Positions 5,985 through 12,517 of a stretch of DNA of 28,997 nt are shown here, in pieces; the first letter of the stretch is position 1, and every line of letters begins with the position of its first letter. The position numbers were made by a program, and so were the translations under genes. Below the pieces are notes generated by a model that worked only from the letters and a program-made list of their open reading frames with translations, did not search any database and was not told the origin of the DNA. The DNA comes from Methanomicrobiales archaeon. GTDB lineage: Archaea; Halobacteriota; Syntropharchaeia; Alkanophagales; Methanospirareceae. The DNA is taken from the NCBI GenBank assembly GCA_003160755.1, contig QEXZ01000006.1:1-28997 (forward strand). Reading direction: 5' to 3'.

Positions 5985-7253
5985 ATGGGGACTGCAAGGA
6001 AGGAGGAAAAGGACAGGGAAAGAGAGGAAAAGATAAAGATCGCTCAGGTTTCCTGTGGCACCGTGTACGGGAACGTGCAAAAAGAGATAGAGAAAGTTGC
6101 TACGGATATAGGAGCAGAGATATTTGTGCCTGAAGTTGACCTTGACTATGTAGCATCGAAAGTGGACGAATTTGGATATGACCTTAAGAACAGCGTTGGA
6201 TTAAGTGTGGCGTTGGCAAGAGGATACGCGGTGGCTGATGGGTTATGCGATGCGGATGCCGTATTTATTGCAGGCTGTCATAAGTGTCCGCGAGGAGCGG
6301 TTATAAGGACGGAAATAAGGAAAATAATACAGGATAAGACAGCCTTGCCGCTTGTTATGTATCCCTTTTCGGATCGGACGAAGGCGGGTGAATTACTGAC
6401 GAGAATGGAAGCATTGATTACGATAGTGAAGCGGAGATGGATACTGGAAAGGACGAAACAGGAAGGACTCACGGCGGGCATAGATTCGGGCTCCACAACG
6501 ACAAAAGCAGCAATAATGCAGGATGATGAGGTGTTGGGCGCTACATGGACTCCAACGGGGGACGTAATAAAAACGGGAGAGCGTGTTTTTGCGAAAGCGC
6601 TGGAAATCGCAGGTGTGAAAAGGGAGGACATAGAGGCGATAGGAACGACCGGCTACGGCAGATATGGGTTAGGTGAGCATTTCAACGCGGATCTGGTACA
6701 AGAAGAGCTGACCGTGAACTCAAAGGCTGCGATGTATCTTGCGGGGATAGAAAAGGGAGAGGCAATGATTATTGACATCGGCGGCATGGACAACAAGATA
6801 ATAACGGCAAAAGATGGCATCCCCGACAACTTCACGATGGGTGGAATATGCGCGGGTGCTTCGGGAAGGTTTCTGGAGATGGTGGCACGTAGACTGGGTG
6901 TAGACGTGGTAGAGATGGGGGAGCTGGCTTTGGAAGGCGACGCGCATAAAGTAAAGACCGACAGCTATTGCATCGTTTTTGGTATTCAGGACCTCGTATC
7001 CGCATTATCAAGCGGGGCAAGGCGCGAAGACATTGCGGCTGCTGCATGTCATTCCGTTGTGGAGCAGGTAAAAGAGCAGTTGTTACAGGAAATAGACCTC
7101 AGGCAGCCTGCGATAGAAGTTGGCGGTACTGCACTGGTGAAGGGCGTGCCGGTAGCGATGAACGATGTATTAGGATTTGATGTCATTGTGCCGAAATACC
7201 CACAGTACATAGGTGCCGTGGGCGGAGCACTGCTATCTTCGTCCTTCAGGTAA
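5985..7253 (+). CDS. Methanogenesis marker protein 15 (BcrAD/BadFG/HgdC-type ATPase)
   Basis: The protein has 422 residues. It begins with a charged 17-residue lead and IKIAQVSCGT, carries AGCHKCPRGA at about 92-101, and then has an ASKHA-type ATPase core: GIDSGSTTTKAAI, IGTTGYGRYGLG, IIDIGGMDNK, and GGICAGASGRFLE with the cysteine expected to ligate a [4Fe-4S] cluster in activator ATPases. The N-terminal extension plus this core matches methanogenesis marker 15 (TIGR03286), found in organisms with methyl-coenzyme M reductase. Family relatives use ATP to drive low-potential electron transfer, and a role in activating MCR or its cofactor is the usual guess. It is divergent from the DUF134 gene and followed after 9 bp by trmO. 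A TTATATTAA run lies just before the ATG. Confidence 0.92.
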   Translation: MGTARKEEKDREREEKIKIAQVSCGTVYGNVQKEIEKVATDIGAEIFVPEVDLDYVASKVDEFGYDLKNSVGLSVALARGYAVADGLCDADAVFIAGCHKCPRGAVIRTEIRKIIQDKTALPLVMYPFSDRTKAGELLTRMEALITIVKRRWILERTKQEGLTAGIDSGSTTTKAAIMQDDEVLGATWTPTGDVIKTGERVFAKALEIAGVKREDIEAIGTTGYGRYGLGEHFNADLVQEELTVNSKAAMYLAGIEKGEAMIIDIGGMDNKIITAKDGIPDNFTMGGICAGASGRFLEMVARRLGVDVVEMGELALEGDAHKVKTDSYCIVFGIQDLVSALSSGARREDIAAAACHSVVEQVKEQLLQEIDLRQPAIEVGGTALVKGVPVAMNDVLGFDVIVPKYPQYIGAVGGALLSSSFR

Positions 7254-7262
7254 AGTAAAGCC

Positions 7263-7682
7263 ATGAAGTTACGATTTATTGGTGTGGTGGATAAGGCGGA
7301 CGAAAGGGGAATATCAAAGATACGAATTTTTGATGATTTTCGTGAGGGTTTGGAAGGATTAGATACCTTCTCGCATATTATCATCCTCTACTGGCTTCAT
7401 TTACAAGCTACTGATGAGAGAAGAAGGGTTTTAAAAGTAATTCCTATGGGGCGTGCGGGAAACCCAAAAGTGGGTGTGTTCGCCTCCAGGAGCCCAAGCA
7501 GACCGAATTCTATCGGATTGTGCGTAGCGGAACTGGTGAAACTGGAAGGGGATGTTTTATCGGTGAAAGGGCTCGACGCTTTTGAAGGCTCGCAGATAAT
7601 CGACATTAAGCCGTACCTCCCACGAATAGATGCGTTCCCTGAAGCTGCAGTTCCGCAGTGGGCTCGTGCTCGTCACCCTTAA
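7263..7682 (+). CDS. trmO: tRNA methyltransferase TrmO (TsaA/UPF0066 family)
   Basis: This is a 139-residue single-domain protein. The MKLRFIGVV start, the central FASRSPSRPNSIG motif (about 78-90, SAM-binding knot) and the terminal YLPRIDAFPEA segment are diagnostic of TrmO/YaeB (COG1720). TrmO uses S-adenosylmethionine to N6-methylate threonylcarbamoyladenosine at position 37 of certain tRNAs. The length fits the archaeal single-domain form; bacterial TrmO proteins have an extra C-terminal domain. The gene follows marker 15 with 9 bp between and precedes the DUF45 metallopeptidase gene, so the three probably share a transcript. Archaeal members are less studied, so the exact substrate is inferred. 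Confidence 0.88.
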   Translation: MKLRFIGVVDKADERGISKIRIFDDFREGLEGLDTFSHIIILYWLHLQATDERRRVLKVIPMGRAGNPKVGVFASRSPSRPNSIGLCVAELVKLEGDVLSVKGLDAFEGSQIIDIKPYLPRIDAFPEAAVPQWARARHP

Positions 7683-7704
7683 TTAAATATGCTTGCTAAG
7701 AAGG

Positions 7705-8205
7705 ATGGACGTCAAGATAATTCGCAGTCAAAGAAGAAAGAAAACGATAAGTGCACGAGAAGTGGATGGTGTCATTCACTTACACATACCTGCGGCTCTC
7801 TCACGAGAGGATGAGTTAAAATACGTTCAATGGGCGAAGAAGCGTTTCGAGTCGCGGCGACGTAAAAACGAACTCACGGATAAAAATGCTGATGCCGTAC
7901 TGGAACAGCGTGCTCGAGCACTCAATAAGCGGTATTTTAGTGGTGAACTTTCCTGGAAGCAGATACGTTATACGACCGAGCAAAATACACGCACGTTCGG
8001 AACCTGTAACACGAGAACCAAAACAATCAGGATTTCCGACCGTCTGTTGAAAATGCCGACATTTGTGCATGATTATGTTGTGGTGCATGAGCTTGCACAC
8101 CTGAAGGTGCCACGACACGGACCCAAGTTCTGGCAACTCGTGAATCGGTATCCGAAAACCGAGCGAGCACGAGGGTATTTGATAGCGGTTGGAATGGGTG
8201 ATTGA
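7705..8205 (+). CDS. DUF45/YgjP-like zinc metallopeptidase (SprT/WLM-like)
   Basis: ATG 7705 gives 166 residues; a TTG four codons upstream (7693) is also possible. The catalytic zinc motif HELAH appears in VVHELAHLKVPRHGPKFW, and the downstream H of RHGPKFW is the expected third ligand, as in COG1451 proteins. The N-terminal half has the basic strand pattern usual for the family (IIRSQRRKKTISARE) and a central RTFGTCNTRTKTIR, equivalent to the usual SRWGSC region. Here the Trp is a Phe. The family is predicted to be a metallopeptidase, possibly with nucleic-acid-linked roles like SprT; direct evidence is lacking. Its stop is 36 bp before the apgM start. Confidence 0.88.
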   Translation: MDVKIIRSQRRKKTISAREVDGVIHLHIPAALSREDELKYVQWAKKRFESRRRKNELTDKNADAVLEQRARALNKRYFSGELSWKQIRYTTEQNTRTFGTCNTRTKTIRISDRLLKMPTFVHDYVVVHELAHLKVPRHGPKFWQLVNRYPKTERARGYLIAVGMGD

Positions 8206-8221
8206 AAAAAATAAACGGAAG

Positions 8222-8244
8222 GAAGTTATACGTTATACACAATG
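8222..8244 (+). promoter_or_regulatory. Promoter-like element of apgM, shared with other loci
   Basis: GGAAGTTATACGTTATACACAATG runs into the apgM start codon. Close copies occur at 9651-9674 and 17778-17801, and in reverse at about 18745-18765 ahead of the membrane-protein gene. The ATTA/TATA core suggests an archaeal promoter or a conserved leader. Confidence 0.4.
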
Positions 8245-9483
8245 AAAAAAAACAAAGCTAAAGCTAAAGCGTTATTGCTAATCTGCGATGGTCTCGGGGA
8301 CCGCCCATCCATAGAAGGAAAGACACCTTTACAAGCTGCTAATACGCCTTATTTAGATGAGATAAGCAAAGAGGGAATAAACGGGCTGATGGACGTCATA
8401 TCTCCCGGGATAGTGCCTGGAAGCGATACGGCACATCTCGCAATCCTTGGCTACGACCCATACAAGTATTACCCCGGCAGGGGTGTGTTTGAAGCGCTTG
8501 GTGCTGATATGGAACTATGCGAAGGAGACGTTGCTTTCAGAGCGAATTTCGCTACCGTGGATGATAAGATGCGAATCATAGACCGAAGAGCCGGGAGGAA
8601 GGGCAGTAAAGATCTGGCAGAAGCACTAAACGGGCTTGAAATAGACCACACCAAAATAATGTTCACGAATACCACGGAACACCGATGCGCACTGGTACTG
8701 AAAGGCGAGAATCTGTCAAACGCGGTCTCTGATGTGGACACGCATGAAGCTGGGAGCGAAGTAAAAAAATGTGTGCCGCTTAAACTTGAACTTGAGGAAG
8801 GCGAGAAAGAACTCAAGACCGCAAACATCGTGAATGAATTTGTCCGGCAGAGTTATGATATACTGAATGAACATCCGGTAAATAAGGAAAGGAGGCGGAG
8901 AGGCGAACTACCTGCGAACATAATTCTGCTGCGAGGTGCGGGCAGCTATGAGGAAGTGCCGGCAATGAAAGAGCGATTCGGATTCGGCGCCGCCTGCATA
9001 GCAGGAGCTTCTCTTTACAAAGGCGTTGCGAAATATCTCGGCATGGACGTTGTGCCTGTTGAAGGTGTGACAGGCAGAGCGGATACAAACTTAAATAATA
9101 AAGTAGAAGCCGCTTTGCATGCATTTGAGAAGCATGATTTTGTTTTCCTTCACGTGAAAGCTACCGATAGCATGGGACACGACGGCGACTTCGAGGGAAA
9201 GGTGGACATGATTTCGCGGATAGATAAAGAGCTTGTAGCACGAATAATGGATGTTGGCGCATATATCGCCATTACTGCGGACCATAGCACGCCTGTATCA
9301 ATAAAACGGCACAGTGGTGATCCTGTTCCCATAGTTATAAATGGCGAGGGTGTCAGGAAAGACGGAATAACCAAATTTGATGAGATTTCTGCTGCTTCCG
9401 GCGGGTTGGGCAGGATAAGAGGCGTTGATTTGATGCCGATATTATCGGATTTTATGGGTTATTATAAGATGTTTGGGACGTAA
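8242..9483 (+). CDS. apgM: 2,3-bisphosphoglycerate-independent phosphoglycerate mutase, archaeal type
   Basis: The protein has 413 residues, the normal length for archaeal aPGAM (COG3635). It interconverts 3- and 2-phosphoglycerate in gluconeogenesis or glycolysis in the cytoplasm. The alkaline-phosphatase-like active site is visible: D16 in LLICDGLGDRP, the phosphorylated S61 in PGSDTAHLAILGYDP, and the late metal-binding motifs HVKATDSMGHDGDF and ITADHSTPVSIKRHSGDPVP. GKTPLQAANTP and the YYPGRGVFEALG loop are typical for the family. The start lies 36 bp after the metallopeptidase gene but has its own promoter-like sequence. Nothing unusual was seen in the protein. Confidence 0.96.
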   Translation: MKKNKAKAKALLLICDGLGDRPSIEGKTPLQAANTPYLDEISKEGINGLMDVISPGIVPGSDTAHLAILGYDPYKYYPGRGVFEALGADMELCEGDVAFRANFATVDDKMRIIDRRAGRKGSKDLAEALNGLEIDHTKIMFTNTTEHRCALVLKGENLSNAVSDVDTHEAGSEVKKCVPLKLELEEGEKELKTANIVNEFVRQSYDILNEHPVNKERRRRGELPANIILLRGAGSYEEVPAMKERFGFGAACIAGASLYKGVAKYLGMDVVPVEGVTGRADTNLNNKVEAALHAFEKHDFVFLHVKATDSMGHDGDFEGKVDMISRIDKELVARIMDVGAYIAITADHSTPVSIKRHSGDPVPIVINGEGVRKDGITKFDEISAASGGLGRIRGVDLMPILSDFMGYYKMFGT

Positions 9484-9536
9484 ATGTAAAGTCTCGACTG
9501 CCAACTTCATCACGCAAAGTAAAGACTTATAAAATT

Positions 9537-9675
9537 ATATAGACACAGATTAACACAGATTAACACGGATTAACGCAGACAATAAGAATCAACACGGTTA
9601 AACTAAAATAAATCTGCGTAAATCCATGTAAATCTGCGTCCTAAATAGGTAGAAGTTATACTTTATCTACAATGA
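9537..9675 (+). repeat. Dispersed repeat without the hairpin module ('empty' form), with promoter-like end
   Basis: This region lies in the 227-bp gap after apgM. It has three tandem copies of ACACAGATTAAC-type sequence (9541-9579), a middle AATAAGAATCAACACGGTTA, and inverted arms AAATCTGCGT (about 9610-9640). It ends with AGAAGTTATACTTTATC and ACAATG. It aligns with 17642-17806, except that the two-hairpin module present there is missing here. The ATG at 9672 opens only a six-codon frame, so the promoter-like end is orphaned. I see no gene in 9484-9710. Confidence 0.65.
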
Positions 9676-9710
9676 AAAAAAAACGTTTTTAAATTTTAAA
9701 GTTTGTTAGT

Positions 9711-9929
9711 TCAAGATAACTCCCTCATCGCCTCTTTTAGCAGTGCCGACGATTCATCCATACTCTTTGCCGCTTCTTTCAAAAGCCTACCGACATCCAC
9801 GAGTCCAATCTTTTCTGCTTCTCTCGCCGCCTTCCTGAAACTTTCCGCATGCTCTTTATTGTGCTCAGCCCAATGTTCTAACTTCTTTTTTAACCTTTCG
9901 ACCTTCTCCATCTTCTTCTCCTCACCCAT
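9711..9929 (-). CDS. Small helical protein with HxxxHxxxH face
   Basis: This is a 72-residue, highly charged, all-helical protein. H19, H23 and H27 (in LEHWAEHNKEHAESFRKAA) line one face of a helix at i, i+4, i+8 spacing. A second helix (about 45-71, VGRLLKEAAKSMDESSALL) follows a GL turn. The His face suggests metal or haem contact, but no function is known to me. It resembles short archaeal and bacterial helical-hairpin proteins of uncharacterised type (possibly DUF8180; I cannot confirm this). A GGCGGAG ribosome-binding sequence precedes ATG 9929. It stands alone between a repeat region and ahcY. Confidence 0.65.
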   Translation of the reverse strand: MGEEKKMEKVERLKKKLEHWAEHNKEHAESFRKAAREAEKIGLVDVGRLLKEAAKSMDESSALLKEAMRELS

Positions 9930-9947
9930 GTTCTTCTCCGCCCTAAA

Positions 9948-10012
9948 TAGTGATCAGGGACTAGGGACTTTAGCCTAACCCCTAGTGGCTATTGCCTATT
10001 GCCTGGTGGCTA
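9948..10012. repeat. Low-complexity near-tandem sequence
   Basis: Overlapping degenerate repeats include AGGGACTAGGGACT and GGCTATTGCCTATTGCCTGG between the small helical gene and ahcY. They abut the ahcY stop codon at 10010. The pattern is of the microsatellite-like kind also seen at 22352 and 28853. Confidence 0.4.
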
Positions 10013-11266
10013 CGTCCCAAAATCCCATGAACTGAGATATTTCTTCTGCTCTTCCGTCAGTTCCTCGGTCTCCACGCCCATTGACTTCAGCTTCAATCGA
10101 GCCACTTCCTCGTCTATATCCTTCGGTACGGGATATACCTCTTTGCGAAGCTTCTCATGATTATCTACTATGTACCTCACGCACAACGCCTGATTTGCGA
10201 AACTCATGTCCATCACCTCTGGAGGATGCCCGTATGCCGCAGCGAGGTTCACAAGTCGGCCTTCAGAAAGCAGATATAGCTTCCTGCCATCGGTCATCCG
10301 ATATTCAACCACGTTCTCTTTTACCTCGTTTTTCGCTACCGCCATCTCTTCCAGGTCGTTTGTATTTATCTCGACATTAAAATGACCCGTATTGGCGAGA
10401 ATTGCGCCGTCTTTCATCAACTCGATATGCTCGCCGCGTATAACCGACGTATCGCCGGTAGCAGTGATAAAGAGGTCACCGATTTTTGCCGCTTCTCGCA
10501 TTGGCATCGCCCTGTATCCATCCATAACCGCCTCTAATGCTTTCCGCGGGTTTGTCTCCACTACTACCACGGATGACCCCAGCCCCTTTGCCCTTAGCGC
10601 TACTCCTCGTCCACACCAGCCGTAGCCGGCTACTACGACAACCTTACCTGCAAGGAGAATATTTGTCGCATTCATCACGCCATGAATTGTGCTCTGCCCG
10701 GTTCCGTATCGGTTATCAAACATCATTTTCGTCTCTGCATCGTTAACCGCGATAAAAGGGAAGCCCAGCTTGTTCTCCTTCGCTCTTGCGTGAAGTCTTA
10801 TCACGCCCGTGGTCGTCTCTTCACAGCCGCCCATTATGTTTTTCATCTGTTCTTCATGCTCTGTATGAATTTTTGTAGTTGCATCGCCGCCATCGTCAAG
10901 CACTACCGAAGGTTCTATCTGGAGTGCCTCATCCAAGCATTCGTAATATTCCTCATTGCTCTCACCTCTGAATGCGTATGTTCTTATTCCGAGCGAAGCC
11001 AAAGCAGCAGCTATGTCGTCCTGCGTAGAGAGCGGATTGGCAGCCGTAAGTGCAACTTCCGCACCACCCGCTTTTAGTGCTAAGACAAGATTCGCCGTCT
11101 CCACTGTGACGTGCAAACATGCTATCACATTTACACCTTCTAACGGCTTCTCACGCTCGTATCTATCCCTTATCATGCTCAAAACCGACATTCTACCACT
11201 GACCCACTCTATTCTCGTTTTTCCGCCTTCTGCAAGGTTTATGTCCTTTACCCTGTAATTATTCAT
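10010..11266 (-). CDS. ahcY: Adenosylhomocysteinase (S-adenosyl-/S-inosyl-homocysteine hydrolase)
   Basis: The protein has 418 residues, matching archaeal COG0499 proteins. Substrate-domain motifs include TAANPLSTQDD, VLDDGGDATTKIH and EETTTGVIRL. The NAD-binding Rossmann motif is GYGWCGRGVA, with GTGQSTIHGV before it, and GHFNVEI and YGHPPEVMD follow. The enzyme removes S-adenosylhomocysteine produced by methyltransferases; in methanogens the homologue can prefer S-inosylhomocysteine, made by a deaminase. It is transcribed alone, and the start overlaps no other gene. The 160-bp gap to the divergent rpo4 gene holds A/T-rich TATA-like sequence (ATATATTATAATAAAAAG, about 11311-11328) usable in both directions. 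Confidence 0.96.
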   Translation of the reverse strand: MNNYRVKDINLAEGGKTRIEWVSGRMSVLSMIRDRYEREKPLEGVNVIACLHVTVETANLVLALKAGGAEVALTAANPLSTQDDIAAALASLGIRTYAFRGESNEEYYECLDEALQIEPSVVLDDGGDATTKIHTEHEEQMKNIMGGCEETTTGVIRLHARAKENKLGFPFIAVNDAETKMMFDNRYGTGQSTIHGVMNATNILLAGKVVVVAGYGWCGRGVALRAKGLGSSVVVVETNPRKALEAVMDGYRAMPMREAAKIGDLFITATGDTSVIRGEHIELMKDGAILANTGHFNVEINTNDLEEMAVAKNEVKENVVEYRMTDGRKLYLLSEGRLVNLAAAYGHPPEVMDMSFANQALCVRYIVDNHEKLRKEVYPVPKDIDEEVARLKLKSMGVETEELTEEQKKYLSSWDFGT

Positions 11267-11427
11267 ACGTTAAATCATACCTCCTTGTCCTACTGTTTGT
11301 TGAAACTATGGAATATATTATAATAAAAAGCTTTTTATTCCTTTTTTGCTTATAGTTTGATAGATACATACAGGTAATGAAAAGTAGAAGAAGATAAGGC
11401 GGCAATATAGGGGTAGAGGTAAGAGAA

Positions 11428-11820
11428 ATGATAGTAAAGGATATAATCGAGGAATCGGCTCTGACACTCGCAGAAGCTAGGGATGTTTTGACTGCACCGA
11501 GGACGATGCGTGAGCGAGGGAAGGAAAGGAAGAAGGAAGAGAAAGAGAAAGAGGCGGCGGAAGAGAATGAAATGCGGTTCGAGCGGAGAAAAGCGGTTGA
11601 GAACACGACAAAGTTCTCCAAACTCGGAGCTAAAGAGTCAAGAGCCCTTGTAAATGAGCTTCTGGAGTTAGAGAAAACAAAAGAGGAGATTGCCGTTCGG
11701 ATTGCTGACCTGATGCCAAAGAGCAATAATGAGGTTCGAGCAATCTACGCGAAGGAGAGATTCACACTTACCGAGGCAAACATAGAAAAAATACTTGATT
11801 GCGTTGCCAAGTATGAATGA
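11428..11820 (+). CDS. rpo4: DNA-directed RNA polymerase subunit Rpo4 (RpoF)
   Basis: The protein has 130 residues. The N-terminal strand and helix (MIVKDIIEESALTLAEAR) and the C-terminal HRDC-like part (LLELEKTKEEIAVRIADLMP, then FTLTEANIEKILD) match archaeal Rpo4, the stalk subunit that pairs with Rpo7. Between them is a 35-residue lysine/glutamate/arginine-rich insertion (about 28-62). This makes it longer than the usual 105-115 residues. Rpo4/7 stabilises the open complex and helps termination. In many euryarchaea the gene sits in an L21e-rpoF-DUF655-ksgA run; here only rpo4-DUF655 remain, with a T-rich spacer between them. Identification rests on motif pattern plus this neighbour. Confidence 0.87.
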   Translation: MIVKDIIEESALTLAEARDVLTAPRTMRERGKERKKEEKEKEAAEENEMRFERRKAVENTTKFSKLGAKESRALVNELLELEKTKEEIAVRIADLMPKSNNEVRAIYAKERFTLTEANIEKILDCVAKYE

Positions 11821-11844
11821 GTTACACAAAACAAAAAAGGTTGA

Positions 11845-11864
11845 TTTTTTTTTGATTTTTTTTT
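11845..11864 (+). terminator. Double oligo-T terminator candidate after rpo4
   Basis: Two T9 runs (11845-11853 and 11856-11864) separated by GA follow the rpo4 stop by 25 bp. Archaeal RNA polymerase terminates on such T-tracts without a hairpin. This may separate rpo4 from DUF655 or attenuate read-through. Confidence 0.6.
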
Positions 11865-11902
11865 AAAAAAAAGTTTCTAAAAAGTTTTAGAGGGGAGAGG
11901 GG

Positions 11903-12517
11903 ATGAGAGGAAACGAGTATGAAAAAAGGGGTAGGATAGAGAGGGGAAGGGAAAGTGGCAGGGAAAAGAAACGAGAAACGCATGTTTATATCCTCGATTA
12001 TTTGCCCTATGGGCACCCCGAGGATTCTCGACCGGTATATCAGAAAAAACCACTTGTTCAGGCTGTTGGCGAGGCTAAGTTCGTCTTAATGGAACTTTCA
12101 CCGAAGAAAGATAAAATCCCGGCGGTGTATGAACGCGTATATATTGGAGAAGGGGAGCGAGACGTAATAGACCATGTAATCAAGCGATTGAGGTATACTG
12201 AACTGACACAGACGGCGAAGGTAGAACTTTCTTATATTCTGGAGAAAATGGTAAAGGAGGACGAAGAAAGATTCATACGGGCGTTCAACGAAGCAAAACC
12301 CATCACCACGAGATTGCATACACTCGATTTGCTGCCCGGGATAGGAAAGAAATTGATGTGGGCGATAGTGGAAGAGAAGGAGAAAGGGGAGTTTTCCAGT
12401 TTTGAAGACCTCACGAAACGAGTTAAAGGGCTTCATCATCCTGAGAAGATAATTGCAAAGCGAATAGAAGAGGAAATAATGGAAGAGAACATGAAATACA
12501 AAATTTTTACGGTTTAA
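11903..12517 (+). CDS. DUF655 family protein (OB fold plus helix-hairpin-helix)
   Basis: The protein has 204 residues. After a charged 26-residue lead comes the conserved YILDYLPYGHP start of COG1491, an OB-like beta region (AVGEAKFVLMELSPKKD, VYIGEGERD), then LHTLDLLPGIGKKLMWAIVEEK, a helix-hairpin-helix (about 135-160) like those binding nucleic-acid backbones. The FSSFEDLTKRVKGLHHPEKII segment is typical. The function is unknown; the fold and fixed position next to rpo4 suggest an RNA- or translation-related job. The lead is longer than in most homologues, so the true start may lie further in. Its TAA (12515-12517) overlaps the hef TAA on the other strand. Confidence 0.87.
   Translation: MRGNEYEKRGRIERGRESGREKKRETHVYILDYLPYGHPEDSRPVYQKKPLVQAVGEAKFVLMELSPKKDKIPAVYERVYIGEGERDVIDHVIKRLRYTELTQTAKVELSYILEKMVKEDEERFIRAFNEAKPITTRLHTLDLLPGIGKKLMWAIVEEKEKGEFSSFEDLTKRVKGLHHPEKIIAKRIEEEIMEENMKYKIFTV

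Noticed and set aside
5913..6080. N-terminal extension of the DUF134 protein
   Set aside because: It would place the start inside the divergent gene and translate the promoter and palindrome into a hydrophobic stretch. Family members begin at MRDARR-like sequence.
9541..9640. Regular short repeats as a CRISPR array
   Set aside because: The units are 12-13 bp, directly adjacent and degenerate, without spacers of constant length. No cas gene is in the window.
9672..9692. Start of a duplicated apgM gene
   Set aside because: The promoter-like sequence and ATGAAAAAAA resemble the apgM start, but the frame closes after six codons and nothing downstream matches apgM.
11259..11726. Minus-strand open frame of 155 codons over rpo4
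   Set aside because: Its product is Ser/Phe-rich low complexity and antisense to a recognisable Rpo4 frame. It is a shadow frame.
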